DNA from: AP-15 sp963703855
GTDB lineage: Bacteria; Pseudomonadota; Alphaproteobacteria; ATCC43930; CGMCC-115725
Assembly (NCBI GenBank): GCA_963703855.1
Contig: CAVPFW010000018.1
Coordinates: 11,534-75,533 of the forward strand
DNA length: 64,000 nucleotides
Direction: 5' to 3'
The translations under genes and the position numbers were made by a program. Of the stretch, positions 1-8,882 are shown in pieces. Within the stretch, counting starts at the first letter, position 1, and the number at the start of each line of letters is the position of its first letter. The notes beneath the pieces are model-generated. The model was not told where the DNA came from, searched no databases, and worked only from the letters and a program-made list of their open reading frames with translations.

Positions 1-241
1 CGTCGCCGGCGCGCTCGACGTCGCGCAGGATGCGCTGCGCGCTTTCGAGCAGCTTGTGGCCGGCCTCGGTCAGCCGCACCCCGCGGTTGGCGCGCGTGAA
101 CAGCGCCGCGTCGAGCTCGTCTTCGAGCCGCTGCACATGTCGGGTCAGCGCCGGCTGCGCGATCTGCAGATGCGCCGAGGCGCGGGTGATGCTGCCGAGC
201 TCGGCGATGCGGACGAAATAGTGCAGGCTACGCAATTCCAT
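1..241 (-). CDS. LysR-family transcriptional regulator, N-terminal part (runs off the window)
   Basis: Reading leftward from an ATG at 239-241, the first 80 codons encode MELRSLHYFVRIAELGS, a helix-turn-helix segment with AQPALTRHVQRLED, and LFTRANRGVRLTEAG. This is the classic winged HTH of LysR-type regulators. The effector domain lies beyond position 1. The gene diverges from the LLM oxidoreductase starting at 405. The 163-base gap holds a T-N11-A palindrome (304-320) that suits this family, so it probably controls the LLM genes and itself. The inducer is unknown. Confidence 0.9.
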   Translation of the reverse strand, partial: MELRSLHYFVRIAELGSITRASAHLQIAQPALTRHVQRLEDELDAALFTRANRGVRLTEAGHKLLESAQRILRDVERAGD

Positions 242-303
242 GGCGACCGCGATTTCGCCCACCCGGTGGCGCAATGGTCAATCAGAATCCGCCAGAGCGA
301 TGT

Positions 304-320
304 CATGCCGCTGCGGCATG
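304..320. promoter_or_regulatory. Candidate LysR box (T-N11-A palindrome) between divergent genes
   Basis: The perfect 7-base inverted repeat CATGCCG-CTG-CGGCATG contains a T-N11-A core (T306, A318), the usual recognition pattern of LysR-type regulators. It lies between the divergent lysR start (241) and the LLM gene (405). A second, shorter dyad (cgcccacccggtggcg) is nearby at 256-271. Binding is inferred from position and pattern only. Confidence 0.45.
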
Positions 321-404
321 AGCATGATCGGAAATCGGCATTTGCTTGATGAACGGATCGAAATTAGCGTTGCGCCAACGCGCTGCCAACAAGGAGAAGC
401 CGCG

Positions 405-1433
405 ATGGAAGTCGGCGTCTACCATGAATTCCACTGCCGGCCGGACCAGACCCCGGCGGCGGCGTTCGCGGAGGCGCTCGATCAGATCGAGGCGGCCGAC
501 CGCTGGGGGCTCGACGCGATCTGGCTCGCCGAAATCCATCAGCAGGCGCGCCGCTCGGTGATGAGCGCGCCGATGACCGTCGCCAGCGCCATCGCCGCGC
601 GCACCAAGCGCATCAAGATCGGCACCGGCGTCCAGGTGTTGCCGTTGTGCCATCCGCTGCGCCTCGCCGAAGAGACCGCCACCGTCGACCAGATCAGCAA
701 CGGCCGGCTGATCTTCGGGGTCGGCCGCAGCGGCAACCCGCGCAGCTATATGGCCTATGGCGTGCCCTATTCGGAAAGCCGCGAGCGCTTTCTCGAAACC
801 CTCGAAATCGTCAAGCGGGCGTGGACGCAGGAGCGGTTCTCCTACGAAGGCAAATATTGGCGCTTCGACAATGCCGCCGCCGTGCCCCACCCCTACCAGA
901 AGCCATGCCCGCCGATCCGGGTGGCCGCCGCCAGCGAGGAGACTTTTCCATCGCTGGGCGAGGCCGGCTATCCGATCTTCGTCGCGGTGCGCAGCGGCTC
1001 CTTGTCGGGCTTGGCGCCGGACCTCGCCGCCTATCGCCAAGCCTACCGGGCCGCCGGCCACAAGGGCGAAGGCGAGGTCTACTTGCGGCTGACCCTGCAC
1101 ATCGCCGACACCGACCGCAAGGCGCTCGACGAAGCCGAGGAGAGCATCATGTCCGGCTATCGGACCTTGAGCACGCGGCTCGAAAACTCGCCGAACCGGC
1201 GCCGCGCGGCCGAGGCCGAAACGGTGCGCACCATCTCCTACGAGGAGGTGCAGCGCGATAAGGTGATCATCGGCAGCCCGGAACGGGTCGCCGACCGCCT
1301 GCTGCAGTTGCACGAGGAATTGGGCTTGGACGGCATCCTCGCCGAGCTCAATTTCGGCGCGCTGATCCCGCCCGAGCCGATGACCCGCTCGTTGCAGCTG
1401 CTGTGCGAAAAGGTCCTGCCGCGGCTGCATTAG
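405..1433 (+). CDS. LLM class flavin-dependent oxidoreductase (bacterial luciferase-like)
   Basis: A 342-residue TIM-barrel flavin enzyme of the luciferase-like monooxygenase family, probably using FMNH2 or F420 from a partner reductase; the substrate cannot be told. The ATG at 405 follows an AAGGAGAAG ribosome site (391-399); the open frame extends upstream but that part has no family character. Recognisable stretches are WGLDAIWLAEIH, VQVLPLCHPLRLAEE and RLIFGVGRSG, and the C-terminus is RSLQLLCEKVLPRLH. It is a clear paralogue of the gene at 2823 and less like the one between them. The divergent LysR gene is its likely regulator. Confidence 0.88.
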   Translation: MEVGVYHEFHCRPDQTPAAAFAEALDQIEAADRWGLDAIWLAEIHQQARRSVMSAPMTVASAIAARTKRIKIGTGVQVLPLCHPLRLAEETATVDQISNGRLIFGVGRSGNPRSYMAYGVPYSESRERFLETLEIVKRAWTQERFSYEGKYWRFDNAAAVPHPYQKPCPPIRVAAASEETFPSLGEAGYPIFVAVRSGSLSGLAPDLAAYRQAYRAAGHKGEGEVYLRLTLHIADTDRKALDEAEESIMSGYRTLSTRLENSPNRRRAAEAETVRTISYEEVQRDKVIIGSPERVADRLLQLHEELGLDGILAELNFGALIPPEPMTRSLQLLCEKVLPRLH

Positions 1434-1500
1434 GCTGAGCTGGCGATGATGATCGTCGAGGGTCGAGGGTCGAGCCGATGCGGCTGGGAAAGCGCAAAGG

Positions 1501-1530
1501 CCCCTCTCCCCGCTGGCGGGTAGAGGGAGG
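1501..1530. repeat. CTCTCCCC-type intergenic palindrome, copy 1
   Basis: Imperfect palindrome cccctctccccgctggcggg followed by tagagggagg, in the 131-base gap between two LLM genes. Related hairpins occur near 48528, 48633, 57627 and 60648, so this is a dispersed family of small palindromes. Confidence 0.5.
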
Positions 1531-1564
1531 GAACACGAATACGATGTTGGTGGGAGATTAACGA

Positions 1565-2596
1565 ATGAAATTCGGATTGTTCGGTAGCGCGCAGGCGAGA
1601 CGCGCCGGCCCCGACACCGACAGCAGCCAGGGTTTTCGCGACTTCATCGACAACAATGTCGAGGCCGAGGCGCTGGGCTACTACAGCACGTTTCTGGTCG
1701 AGCATCATTTCACCGGGTTCGGCCAGGTCTCGGCGAGCCTCAATCTGCTGACCTGGCTCGGCGCCCGCACCCGGCATCTGCGGCTGGGGACGGCGGTGCT
1801 GGTATTGCCGTGGCACAATCCGGTGCTGCTGGCCGAGCAGGCGGCGACGCTCGATCTGTTGTCCGGCGGGCGGCTCGATTTCGGCGTTGGCAAGGGCTAT
1901 CGCTGGAACGAGTTCGCCGGTTTCTGCATGCCGATGGAGGAAGCCGATCCGCGCTTCGAGGAAGCGCTCGACGTGATCACCAAGGCGTTTACCTGCGAGG
2001 AGCCGTTCACCCATCGCGGCAAGTATTGGCAATACGACAACATCGTCGTCGAGCCGCCGACCTCGCAAAAGCCGCACCCGCCGTTCTGGATGGGCGCGGG
2101 CAGCCCGAGCTCGGTCCGCCAGGTCGCCGAACGCGGCTACAACATGCTGCTGGGGCAGCATTCGCTCGCCGAGGAGATCCTCGATCAGGTCGCCCAATTC
2201 AAGGACGAGGTCGAGGCCCGCGGGCGCCGTTTCGACCCGATGCAGATCGGGGTCGCCCGCGCCGTCCATATCGCCAAGAACGCCGCCGACAAGGAAGCAG
2301 CGCTCGAACGGCGATTTCAGGGTCATATGCGCGTCGACGCCCTGGCCCGGCGGCCGGACGGCGACCAGCGGGCGCGCTTCAAATCCCATGACCAGGCGCT
2401 GCACGAAAGCGCGGAGAGCGCCTTGTTCGGTTCGCCGGACGAGATCGTGCGCAAGCTCGAAAAGTTGCGCGCCGGCGGCGTCGAATACGTCATCATCAAT
2501 TTCGGCGGCTCGCGCGAGAACATCCGCCGCTTTGCCCGCGAGGTCATGCCGGCCTTCGCCGACGCGCCGGCGGCGCTCGCCCTCGCGGGCAAGTGA
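1565..2596 (+). CDS. LLM class flavin-dependent oxidoreductase
   Basis: A 343-residue luciferase-like monooxygenase starting MKFGLFGSAQARR. Family features are YYSTFLVEHHFTGFGQ, LRLGTAVLVLPWHNP, the RLDFGVGKGYRWNEF loop and a C-terminal GGVEYVIINFGG strand. It belongs to a different LLM subgroup from its two neighbours, which resemble each other, so the three may act on related substrates rather than being simple copies. The reduced-flavin supplier and the substrate are unknown; no flavin reductase gene is adjacent. Confidence 0.87.
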   Translation: MKFGLFGSAQARRAGPDTDSSQGFRDFIDNNVEAEALGYYSTFLVEHHFTGFGQVSASLNLLTWLGARTRHLRLGTAVLVLPWHNPVLLAEQAATLDLLSGGRLDFGVGKGYRWNEFAGFCMPMEEADPRFEEALDVITKAFTCEEPFTHRGKYWQYDNIVVEPPTSQKPHPPFWMGAGSPSSVRQVAERGYNMLLGQHSLAEEILDQVAQFKDEVEARGRRFDPMQIGVARAVHIAKNAADKEAALERRFQGHMRVDALARRPDGDQRARFKSHDQALHESAESALFGSPDEIVRKLEKLRAGGVEYVIINFGGSRENIRRFAREVMPAFADAPAALALAGK

Positions 2597-2640
2597 CGTT
2601 CCGGAGCCGAAGCGAAGCGGATTATCGCGGCACGCAACCG

Positions 2641-2768
2641 TCGCCCCCGCGAAAGCGGGGGTCCAGGGCCTGCCCCCCCTCTGTTCGGGCCAGGGGCAGG
2701 CTCTGGCTTGAACAGGGGGCCGCCGAAGAGCGCCGGGGCCCTGGGTTCCCGCTTTCGCGGGAAAGACG
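2641..2768. repeat. Long imperfect palindromic intergenic element, copy A
   Basis: The outer arms cgcccccgcgaaagcgggggt and ttcccgctttcgcgggaaag face each other around a core rich in gcctgcccc and ggcttgaacagggggc. The same arms and core recur at 55671-55775 in shorter form. It sits immediately 3' of one LLM gene and 5' of the next and is non-coding. It looks like a dispersed palindromic or MITE-like element rather than a simple terminator. Confidence 0.7.
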
Positions 2769-2822
2769 AGTTGAGAGTATGTGCGAAACTTTGGGTCGGC
2801 TGGTCAAAAGGAGACAAATTCG

Positions 2823-3878
2823 ATGGCATTCGAATTCGGCGTGTTCCACGAGTTTCAGCGCCGCCCGGGTCAGAGCGAGGCCGAGGCGTTCACCACAGCT
2901 TTCGACCAGGTGGATGCCGCCGAGCGGTGGGGTCTCGACGCGATCTGGCTGGCGGAAATCCATATGGCGCCCGAGCGGTCGGTGTGCGCGGTGCCGCTTA
3001 CCATCGCGAGTGCCATTGCCGCCCGCACCAGCAACATCAAGATCGGTCTCGGGGTCCAGGTCCTGCCCTTGTGCCAGCCGCTGCGCCTGGCGGAAGAGAC
3101 CGCGACCGTCGACCACATCAGCCATGGCCGGCTGATCTTCGGCGTCGGCCGCAGCGGCTTTCCGCGCGCCTACGAGGCCTACGGCATCTCCTATGGCGAA
3201 AGCCCCGAACGCTTTGCCGAGGTCCTGGAAGTCGTCAAGCGCGCATGGACCGAGCAAACCTTTTCCTTCACCGGCAAGTACTACAATTACGAAAATGTCT
3301 GCATTGTGCCAAAGCCGTACCGCAAGCCGCATCCACCGGTCCGGATCGCGGCAAACCGCGAAGACACTTTTATCTCCGCCGGCCGGCAGGGCTATGCGAT
3401 CTTCGTCGGCGCACGGCGCGGCACCATCGAAGAGGTTCTGCCGAATTTGCGGATCTATCGCGATGCCTGGAAGGCGGCCGGTCATCCCGGCGACGGCGAG
3501 GTCTTTCTGCGCGCCCCGGTCTATGTCGGCGACACCGTCGAGCAGGCGCTCTCCGACCCCGAAGAAAGCCTGATGAATTTCTACCGCTATCTCGGGGCGC
3601 GGCTCGAAGAATCGGCCAATCGCGCCGGCATTTTCGACACCGCGCGGCGGATCGAGGGCGCCCACCGGTTGCAGACGATGACTTATGACGAGGCGCGGCG
3701 CGGCCGGGCGATTCTCGGCACGCCGGAGATGGTCGCCGATCGCCTTGCCGAGTTGCGCGAGCAGCTCGGCCTCAGCGGCATCCTCGCCGAATTGAACTGC
3801 GGTGGGCTCGTTCCCCACGAGCGGGTCATGCGCTCTTTGCAGCTGTTGTGCGAAAAGGTCCAGCCGCGGCTCCACTGA
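2823..3878 (+). CDS. LLM class flavin-dependent oxidoreductase, paralogue of the gene at 405
   Basis: A 351-residue luciferase-like monooxygenase. The ATG at 2823 has AAAAGGAG upstream. It shares WGLDAIWLAEIH, LPLCQPLRLAEETATVD, RLIFGVGRSG and the C-terminal RSLQLLCEKVQPRLH with the product starting at 405, so the pair probably arose by duplication. The intervening gene belongs to another LLM subgroup. Cofactor and substrate are not deducible. The palindromic element at 2641-2768 lies just upstream. Confidence 0.87.
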   Translation: MAFEFGVFHEFQRRPGQSEAEAFTTAFDQVDAAERWGLDAIWLAEIHMAPERSVCAVPLTIASAIAARTSNIKIGLGVQVLPLCQPLRLAEETATVDHISHGRLIFGVGRSGFPRAYEAYGISYGESPERFAEVLEVVKRAWTEQTFSFTGKYYNYENVCIVPKPYRKPHPPVRIAANREDTFISAGRQGYAIFVGARRGTIEEVLPNLRIYRDAWKAAGHPGDGEVFLRAPVYVGDTVEQALSDPEESLMNFYRYLGARLEESANRAGIFDTARRIEGAHRLQTMTYDEARRGRAILGTPEMVADRLAELREQLGLSGILAELNCGGLVPHERVMRSLQLLCEKVQPRLH

Positions 3879-4058
3879 GGTCGCCCGCAGAGAATCCTGC
3901 CGGCCGCGGCCGGGTCGGGGGTCCGCGGCTGGAGGTGCCGAGAGTCGATGTCATCCCGCGATTGACCGACCGGCGCCCGGACTACCGCCGAGGCGCCCGG
4001 CTTGCGTCCGCGCCACGTCGTTGGCTAGGCTCGTTTCGGCGGCGGCGAGGAGGAAGGC

Positions 4059-6167
4059 GTGGAAACGGTGCGGGTGGTCTGCGCGCATGATTGTCCGGAC
4101 ATGTGCTCGTTGCTGGCGCGGGTCGAGAACGGCCGCATCGTGCGCATCGACGGCGATCCGGACCAGCCGTTCACCGCCGGTTTCGCCTGTGCCAAGGTCA
4201 ATCGCGACGCCGAGCTGGTGCATTCGCCCGAGCGCCTGCCGACGCCGCTGCGGCGGATCGGCGCCAAGGGCAAAGGCGAGTTCGCCGCGATAAGCTGGGA
4301 CGAGGCGCTCGACGAGATCGTCATGCGCTGGCAGGCGATCATCGCCGAAAGCGGCAAGCTCGCCCTGCTCGGATACGCCTACAGCGCGCATCAAGGCCAG
4401 ATCAACCGCGGCCTCGTCAACGGCCTCTTTCATGCGCTGGGCACCAGCCGCCTGCGCGCCGGCACGGTGTGCGACACCTGCTGCGAGACGGCCTGGGACA
4501 TGACCGTCGGGCCGGTCGGCGGGGCCGACCCCGAGATGGTCGGTCGCTCCGACCTCGTCGTCTCCTGGGGTGCCGATCTCGTCGCCACCAACGTGCATTT
4601 CTGGGCCAAGGTCGAAGCGGCGAGAAAACGCGGCGTCAAGCTCGTGGTCATCGATCCGCGCCGCAGCCGCACCGCGGCACGGGCCGATTGGCACCTGCCG
4701 ATCCGCATCGGCGCCGACGCCGCACTGGCATTGGGCGTCATGCACATCCTGGCGCGCGACGGGCTGTGCGACCGCGCCTACATCGCGCAGCGCACCGTGG
4801 GCTTCGAGCGGCTCGAGCACGAGGTATTGCCGCGCTTCCCACCCGAGCGCGTCGCCGCGATCACCGGCCTTCCAGCCGAGGACATCGAGCGTTTCGCCGC
4901 CCTCTACGGACGGGCGGAGACGCCGTTCATCCGCCTCGGCGAGGGCATGACCCGGCTGGCGCAGGGCGGCCAGGCGTTGCGTGCGGTGGCCCTGCTGCCC
5001 GGCGTGACCGGCGCCTACGGCCGAAAGGGGGGTGGCGCCTTGCTGCTGACCGCCGCCTCGTGCGAGCTCGACTATGACGCCGTGCGCAAGCCTTCCGGCC
5101 CGGCGGAAACCCGCACCGTCAACCATCTGCGCCTCGGCGAGGCCCTGCTCGAGCTTCGCGACCCGCCGATCCGCGGGCTGTTGATCGCCGCCAACAATCC
5201 GGCGGTGACCTGCCCCGATGCCGGCAAGGTCCGCCGCGGCCTCGAACGCGAAGACCTTTTCACCGTGGTCCACGACCCGTTCCTGTCGCTGACCGGGCGC
5301 TATGCCGACATCGTGCTGCCGGCGGCGACCTACCTCGAAACCGAGGATCTCTACCGCGCCTACGGCACCTATTACCTGCAATACGCGCCGGCTGCGGTCG
5401 CGCCGCAGGGCGAGGCGTGGTCGAACTTTCGCCTGGCGCAGACCTTGGCGCGGCGGATGGGGCTCGACGACCCGGTGTTCCGCATGGCGCCCCACGAGAT
5501 CGCGGCCGAGATGCTGCGCGGGGCGCGCGGACAGGCGGCGGCGCTCGATCCCGAGCGGGTTCGCGAGGCCGGGCCGGTGCGCCTGGCGCCGGAGGGTGGC
5601 CAAGAGTTCCGCACGCCCTCGGGAAAGCTCGAATTCTATTCCGAGCAGCTGGCGGCGCAGGGCTTGCCGGCGCTGCCCGACTGGCGCCCGGACCCCGAGG
5701 AGGAGCGCCAGGCGGCGCGCTGGCCGCTGCGCCTCCTAACCGCACCCGGCTATTTTCAGAGCCACACGGCGTTCTCCGGCGTCGAATTTCTGCGCCGGCG
5801 CGAGGGGCCGCCGTGCTGCATCCTGCACCCGGAGGACGCACACGCCCGCGGGCTCGTCGATGGCCAACGGGTGCGCCTGTTCAACGAGCGCGGCTCGGTC
5901 CGGCTCGTGCTGCATGTCGGCGACGAGGTTCGGCCGGGTGTCGTTCTCGTCCCCGGCCAGCGCCCCGACGGCGAGACCGGATCGGGCACGATCAACCTCT
6001 TGTGCTCCGACCGCTATACGGATTTCGGCGAAGGCGCCACCTATCAGAGCACGTTTCTGGACGTCGACGCCTGGCCTGCAGCCCGACCGGAGGCCACTGG
6101 CGCCGGCGGTCAGCAGCTCGGCTTGCCGAGCGCCTCGATGTCGTCGAGCTTGGCGCGGATCGAGTAG
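4059..6167 (+). CDS. Molybdopterin-dependent oxidoreductase (DMSO-reductase superfamily)
   Basis: A 702-residue catalytic subunit of the bis-MGD molybdenum/tungsten superfamily. The start is a GTG with GAGGAGGA upstream. The N-terminal [4Fe-4S] motif is C8-x3-C12-x3-C16-x27-C44 (HDCPDMC and FACAKVN). The region that normally supplies the metal ligand reads GTVCDTCCETAWD (C138, C141, C142), an unusual cluster of cysteines. SWGADLVATNVHFW and LVVIDPRRSRTA mark the MGD-binding domain, and the C-terminal molydopterin-dinucleotide domain includes LHPEDAHARGLVDGQ. No signal peptide or electron-transfer subunit is adjacent, so it is probably cytoplasmic. Its substrate is unknown. Its 3' end overlaps convergent eipB by 58 bases. 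Confidence 0.88.
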   Translation: METVRVVCAHDCPDMCSLLARVENGRIVRIDGDPDQPFTAGFACAKVNRDAELVHSPERLPTPLRRIGAKGKGEFAAISWDEALDEIVMRWQAIIAESGKLALLGYAYSAHQGQINRGLVNGLFHALGTSRLRAGTVCDTCCETAWDMTVGPVGGADPEMVGRSDLVVSWGADLVATNVHFWAKVEAARKRGVKLVVIDPRRSRTAARADWHLPIRIGADAALALGVMHILARDGLCDRAYIAQRTVGFERLEHEVLPRFPPERVAAITGLPAEDIERFAALYGRAETPFIRLGEGMTRLAQGGQALRAVALLPGVTGAYGRKGGGALLLTAASCELDYDAVRKPSGPAETRTVNHLRLGEALLELRDPPIRGLLIAANNPAVTCPDAGKVRRGLEREDLFTVVHDPFLSLTGRYADIVLPAATYLETEDLYRAYGTYYLQYAPAAVAPQGEAWSNFRLAQTLARRMGLDDPVFRMAPHEIAAEMLRGARGQAAALDPERVREAGPVRLAPEGGQEFRTPSGKLEFYSEQLAAQGLPALPDWRPDPEEERQAARWPLRLLTAPGYFQSHTAFSGVEFLRRREGPPCCILHPEDAHARGLVDGQRVRLFNERGSVRLVLHVGDEVRPGVVLVPGQRPDGETGSGTINLLCSDRYTDFGEGATYQSTFLDVDAWPAARPEATGAGGQQLGLPSASMSSSLARIE

Positions 6168-6922
6168 TCGCCGTAATCGATCACCATGTCGCGCGAAACC
6201 CCGTTGTCGAGAAGGCGCATTCCGAGCTCGTAATCCGGCTCCTCGGCATGCGCGTCGGCCGGAAAGAAGGCGAGCCGGACCTGCCACCCCGGCCGTTCCA
6301 ACAGCGGGCTCGGCTTGGCCGAGGCGGGTTCGGGGACGACCTTGGTCCCGATCACCGCCGAGACCTGAACCGCGTTCTCGTCGGTCGCGCCGTCGAACAC
6401 CTGGCGCGACACGAAGGTCTTTCCCTCGCGCGCCTTGTCGATCAGCAGGATCGTGTGCGCGCTGGGGAACAGCACGCCCGGCGAGAGCTTGAGGGTGTGC
6501 GGCTGCGGCTTGGTGAACTCGGCGACACCGCCCTTTCCGGGCCCGTCGAGCCGCGCCTCGCCGCGGATCTCCTGGTCGACCTCGCCGTTTCGCGTCTGGC
6601 GCTGGTTAAAGCGGTAGCGCAGCCCGTCCTTTGCTTCCCAGGTAACAAAGCTCGAGGTGATGTCGACGTCGCGGTTCTCGGCATAGCGCATTTTGAGCCG
6701 GTAGCGCTGCTCGATCGTCCAGCCGTCGCAGGTCTCGCCCCACTCGTAGTCCATCGTGCCGTTCGCCTCGACCACGCCCAAATCGCCGCGCGTCGATCCC
6801 AAAGTCATCGCGTAGAGAGCACGGTGCGGCGCAATCTCGGCGCCGCCCGCCGACGGCGCCGCCGCGGTCGGGGCGGCCAGACCTGCCGCAAGGAGGAATA
6901 GCTTCAGATACCGCGCCATCAT
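6110..6922 (-). CDS. eipB: EipB/DUF1849 family periplasmic envelope-integrity protein
   Basis: A 270-residue exported protein with an N-terminal signal peptide (LKLFLLAAGLAAPTAAA). The family is an alphaproteobacterial beta-spiral protein needed for envelope integrity. Diagnostic stretches are GTMDYEWGETCDGWTIEQRY and GVSRDMVIDYGDYSIRAKLDDIEAL. C65 and the C-terminal C270 match the family's conserved disulfide pair. The gene is convergent with, and overlaps, the molybdopterin oxidoreductase. The 169 bases up to aspS should hold its promoter. Confidence 0.88.
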   Translation of the reverse strand: MMARYLKLFLLAAGLAAPTAAAPSAGGAEIAPHRALYAMTLGSTRGDLGVVEANGTMDYEWGETCDGWTIEQRYRLKMRYAENRDVDITSSFVTWEAKDGLRYRFNQRQTRNGEVDQEIRGEARLDGPGKGGVAEFTKPQPHTLKLSPGVLFPSAHTILLIDKAREGKTFVSRQVFDGATDENAVQVSAVIGTKVVPEPASAKPSPLLERPGWQVRLAFFPADAHAEEPDYELGMRLLDNGVSRDMVIDYGDYSIRAKLDDIEALGKPSC

Positions 6923-7091
6923 CGATGGAATGCTCCCCCCGCCGCTGCCGATGGCCGAAGCCGGCGACCTCGATCGATCACTGGTTATTTTTGCTCCCAG
7001 TGGCGAGTCCGGGTCAATTCCAGCCCATGGCGGGCACGAATTCCGTGCCGAAGCGGCCCTGTGCAGGAGCGCGGATGCGGCTGCCGGCGGC

Positions 7092-8882
7092 TCAGGACTT
7101 TGTTTCTCTCGCGGACGGCGGAGCCAGCCGCAAATGCAGCTCGGCCAGCCGCTCGGGCGGGATCGGCGACGGCGCCTGCATCATAAGGTCCCGCGCCTGC
7201 TGGTTCATCGGGAAGGCGATCACCTCGCGAATGTTCGGCGTATCTGCGAGGAGCCGCACGATGCGGTCGATGCCGGGCGCCAGCCCGCCGTGCGGCGGCG
7301 CGCCAAAGCGGAAGGAGTTGAGCACGGCGGCGAAGCGGGCCTCGACATCGGCAGCGCCGTAACCGGCGATCGCAAACGCTTTGTACATGATGTCGGGGCG
7401 ATGGTTGCGGATTGCGCCGGAGGCCAGCTCGATGCCGTTGCAGACGATGTCGTACTGGAACGCGTTGATGGCGAGCGGATCAGCGGTCTCGAGCGCGTCG
7501 AGCCCGCCTTGCGGCATCGAAAATGGATTGTGGCTGAAGTCGACCCTGCCGGTCTCTTCGTTCAGCTCGTACATCGGAAAGTCGGTAACCCAGCAGAACT
7601 CGAAGCAGTCCTGCGCGCTCAGGCCCAGCTCCTGTCCGATCTTGAGCCGCACGGCGCCGGCGAACGCGATGAACGCCGTCGGCAGGCCGGCGACGAAAAA
7701 CACCGCGTCGCCGTCGCCGAGACCGAGCGCCAAACGCAGCGCCTCGGTCCGCTCCGGCCCGAGATTGCGCGCGACCGGGCCGGCGCCTTCGCCGTCGCGG
7801 AAAAAGATGTAGCCGAGCCCCGGCTGACCCTCGTCCTGCGCCCATGCATTCATGCGATCGCAAAAGGCGCGGTTGCCGCCGCCCGGCGCCGGGATCGCGC
7901 GCACCCGGACATTCGGGTCGGCGTCGATCATGCCGGCGAAGACGCGGAAGCCCGAGCCGCGAAACGTCTCGGTGGCGTCGCCGATGACGATCGGGTTGCG
8001 CAGATCGGGCTTGTCGCTGGCATAGCGCAACATGGCATCCGAATAGGCGATGCGCCGGAACGGCGCCGGGCTGACCCGGCGGCCGGCGGCGAACTCCTCG
8101 AACACCCCGTGGAGCACCGGCTCGACGGCGGCGAACACGTCTTCCTGGGTGACAAACGACATTTCGAGGTCGAGCTGGTAGAACTCGCCCGGCGCGCGGT
8201 CGGCGCGGCTCGCTTCGTCGCGAAAGCACGGGGCAATCTGAAAGTAGCGGTCGAAGCCGGCCACCATCAGAAGCTGCTTGAACTGCTGCGGCGCCTGCGG
8301 CAGCGCGTAGAATTCGCCCGGATGCAGCCGGCTCGGCACGTAATAGGGCCGCGCCCCCTCGGGCGAATCGGCGGTCAGGATCGGCGTGTGGAACTCGTTG
8401 AAGCCCTCTTCGATCATACGCCGGCGGATCGACGCGATGACCCGCGAGCGCAGCATGATGTTGGCGTGCATGCGATCGCGCCGCAAGTCGAGGAAGCGGT
8501 AGGTCAGGCGCAGATCCTCGGGGTATTCGGCATCGCTGTTGACCGGGAACGGCAACAGCTCGGCTTCGGACTGGATTTCGATCTCGGCGATCGCGAGCTC
8601 GACCTCGCCGGTGTCGAGCTTGGGGTTGACGGTGTCGAAGGAGCGCGGCTCGACGACGCCGGTCAGGGTTACGACACTTTCCAGGCGCAGCCGGTCGGCA
8701 ACGGAGAACAGCGGCGAGGACGCGTCGATCACGCACTGCGTGACGCCGTAGTGATCGCGCAGATCGATGAACAGCAGATGGCCGTGGTCGCGCTTGCGGT
8801 GCACCCAACCCGACAGCCGAGCCGCCCGCCCCGCATCGGCGAGCCGCAGCGCTCCGCAGGTATGGGTTCGATAAGCGTGCAT
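7092..8882 (-). CDS. aspS: Aspartyl-tRNA synthetase
   Basis: A 596-residue class II aminoacyl-tRNA synthetase charging tRNA-Asp. An N-terminal OB-fold anticodon-binding domain (LSGWVHRKRDHGHLLFIDLRD) is followed by the catalytic core. Motif 2 reads FRDEASRADRAPGEFYQLDL and motif 3 GGLAPGIDRIVRLL. The bacterial GAD-type insertion lies between. The ATG at 8882 (MHAYRTHTCG) was chosen because family members begin at this point, although the frame stays open 22 codons upstream. Alphaproteobacterial AspRS may also charge tRNA-Asn where asnS is absent; that cannot be judged here. Confidence 0.96.
   Translation of the reverse strand: MHAYRTHTCGALRLADAGRAARLSGWVHRKRDHGHLLFIDLRDHYGVTQCVIDASSPLFSVADRLRLESVVTLTGVVEPRSFDTVNPKLDTGEVELAIAEIEIQSEAELLPFPVNSDAEYPEDLRLTYRFLDLRRDRMHANIMLRSRVIASIRRRMIEEGFNEFHTPILTADSPEGARPYYVPSRLHPGEFYALPQAPQQFKQLLMVAGFDRYFQIAPCFRDEASRADRAPGEFYQLDLEMSFVTQEDVFAAVEPVLHGVFEEFAAGRRVSPAPFRRIAYSDAMLRYASDKPDLRNPIVIGDATETFRGSGFRVFAGMIDADPNVRVRAIPAPGGGNRAFCDRMNAWAQDEGQPGLGYIFFRDGEGAGPVARNLGPERTEALRLALGLGDGDAVFFVAGLPTAFIAFAGAVRLKIGQELGLSAQDCFEFCWVTDFPMYELNEETGRVDFSHNPFSMPQGGLDALETADPLAINAFQYDIVCNGIELASGAIRNHRPDIMYKAFAIAGYGAADVEARFAAVLNSFRFGAPPHGGLAPGIDRIVRLLADTPNIREVIAFPMNQQARDLMMQAPSPIPPERLAELHLRLAPPSARETKS

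Noticed and set aside
2641..2768. Reading the long palindromic element as a rho-independent terminator for the LLM gene
   Set aside because: It has no T run, is longer than 100 bases, and a related copy lies elsewhere, which fits a repeat family better.
3951..5603. A 550-codon minus-strand frame opposite the molybdopterin oxidoreductase
   Set aside because: Shadow frame; the plus strand has clear Fe-S and MGD motifs throughout.
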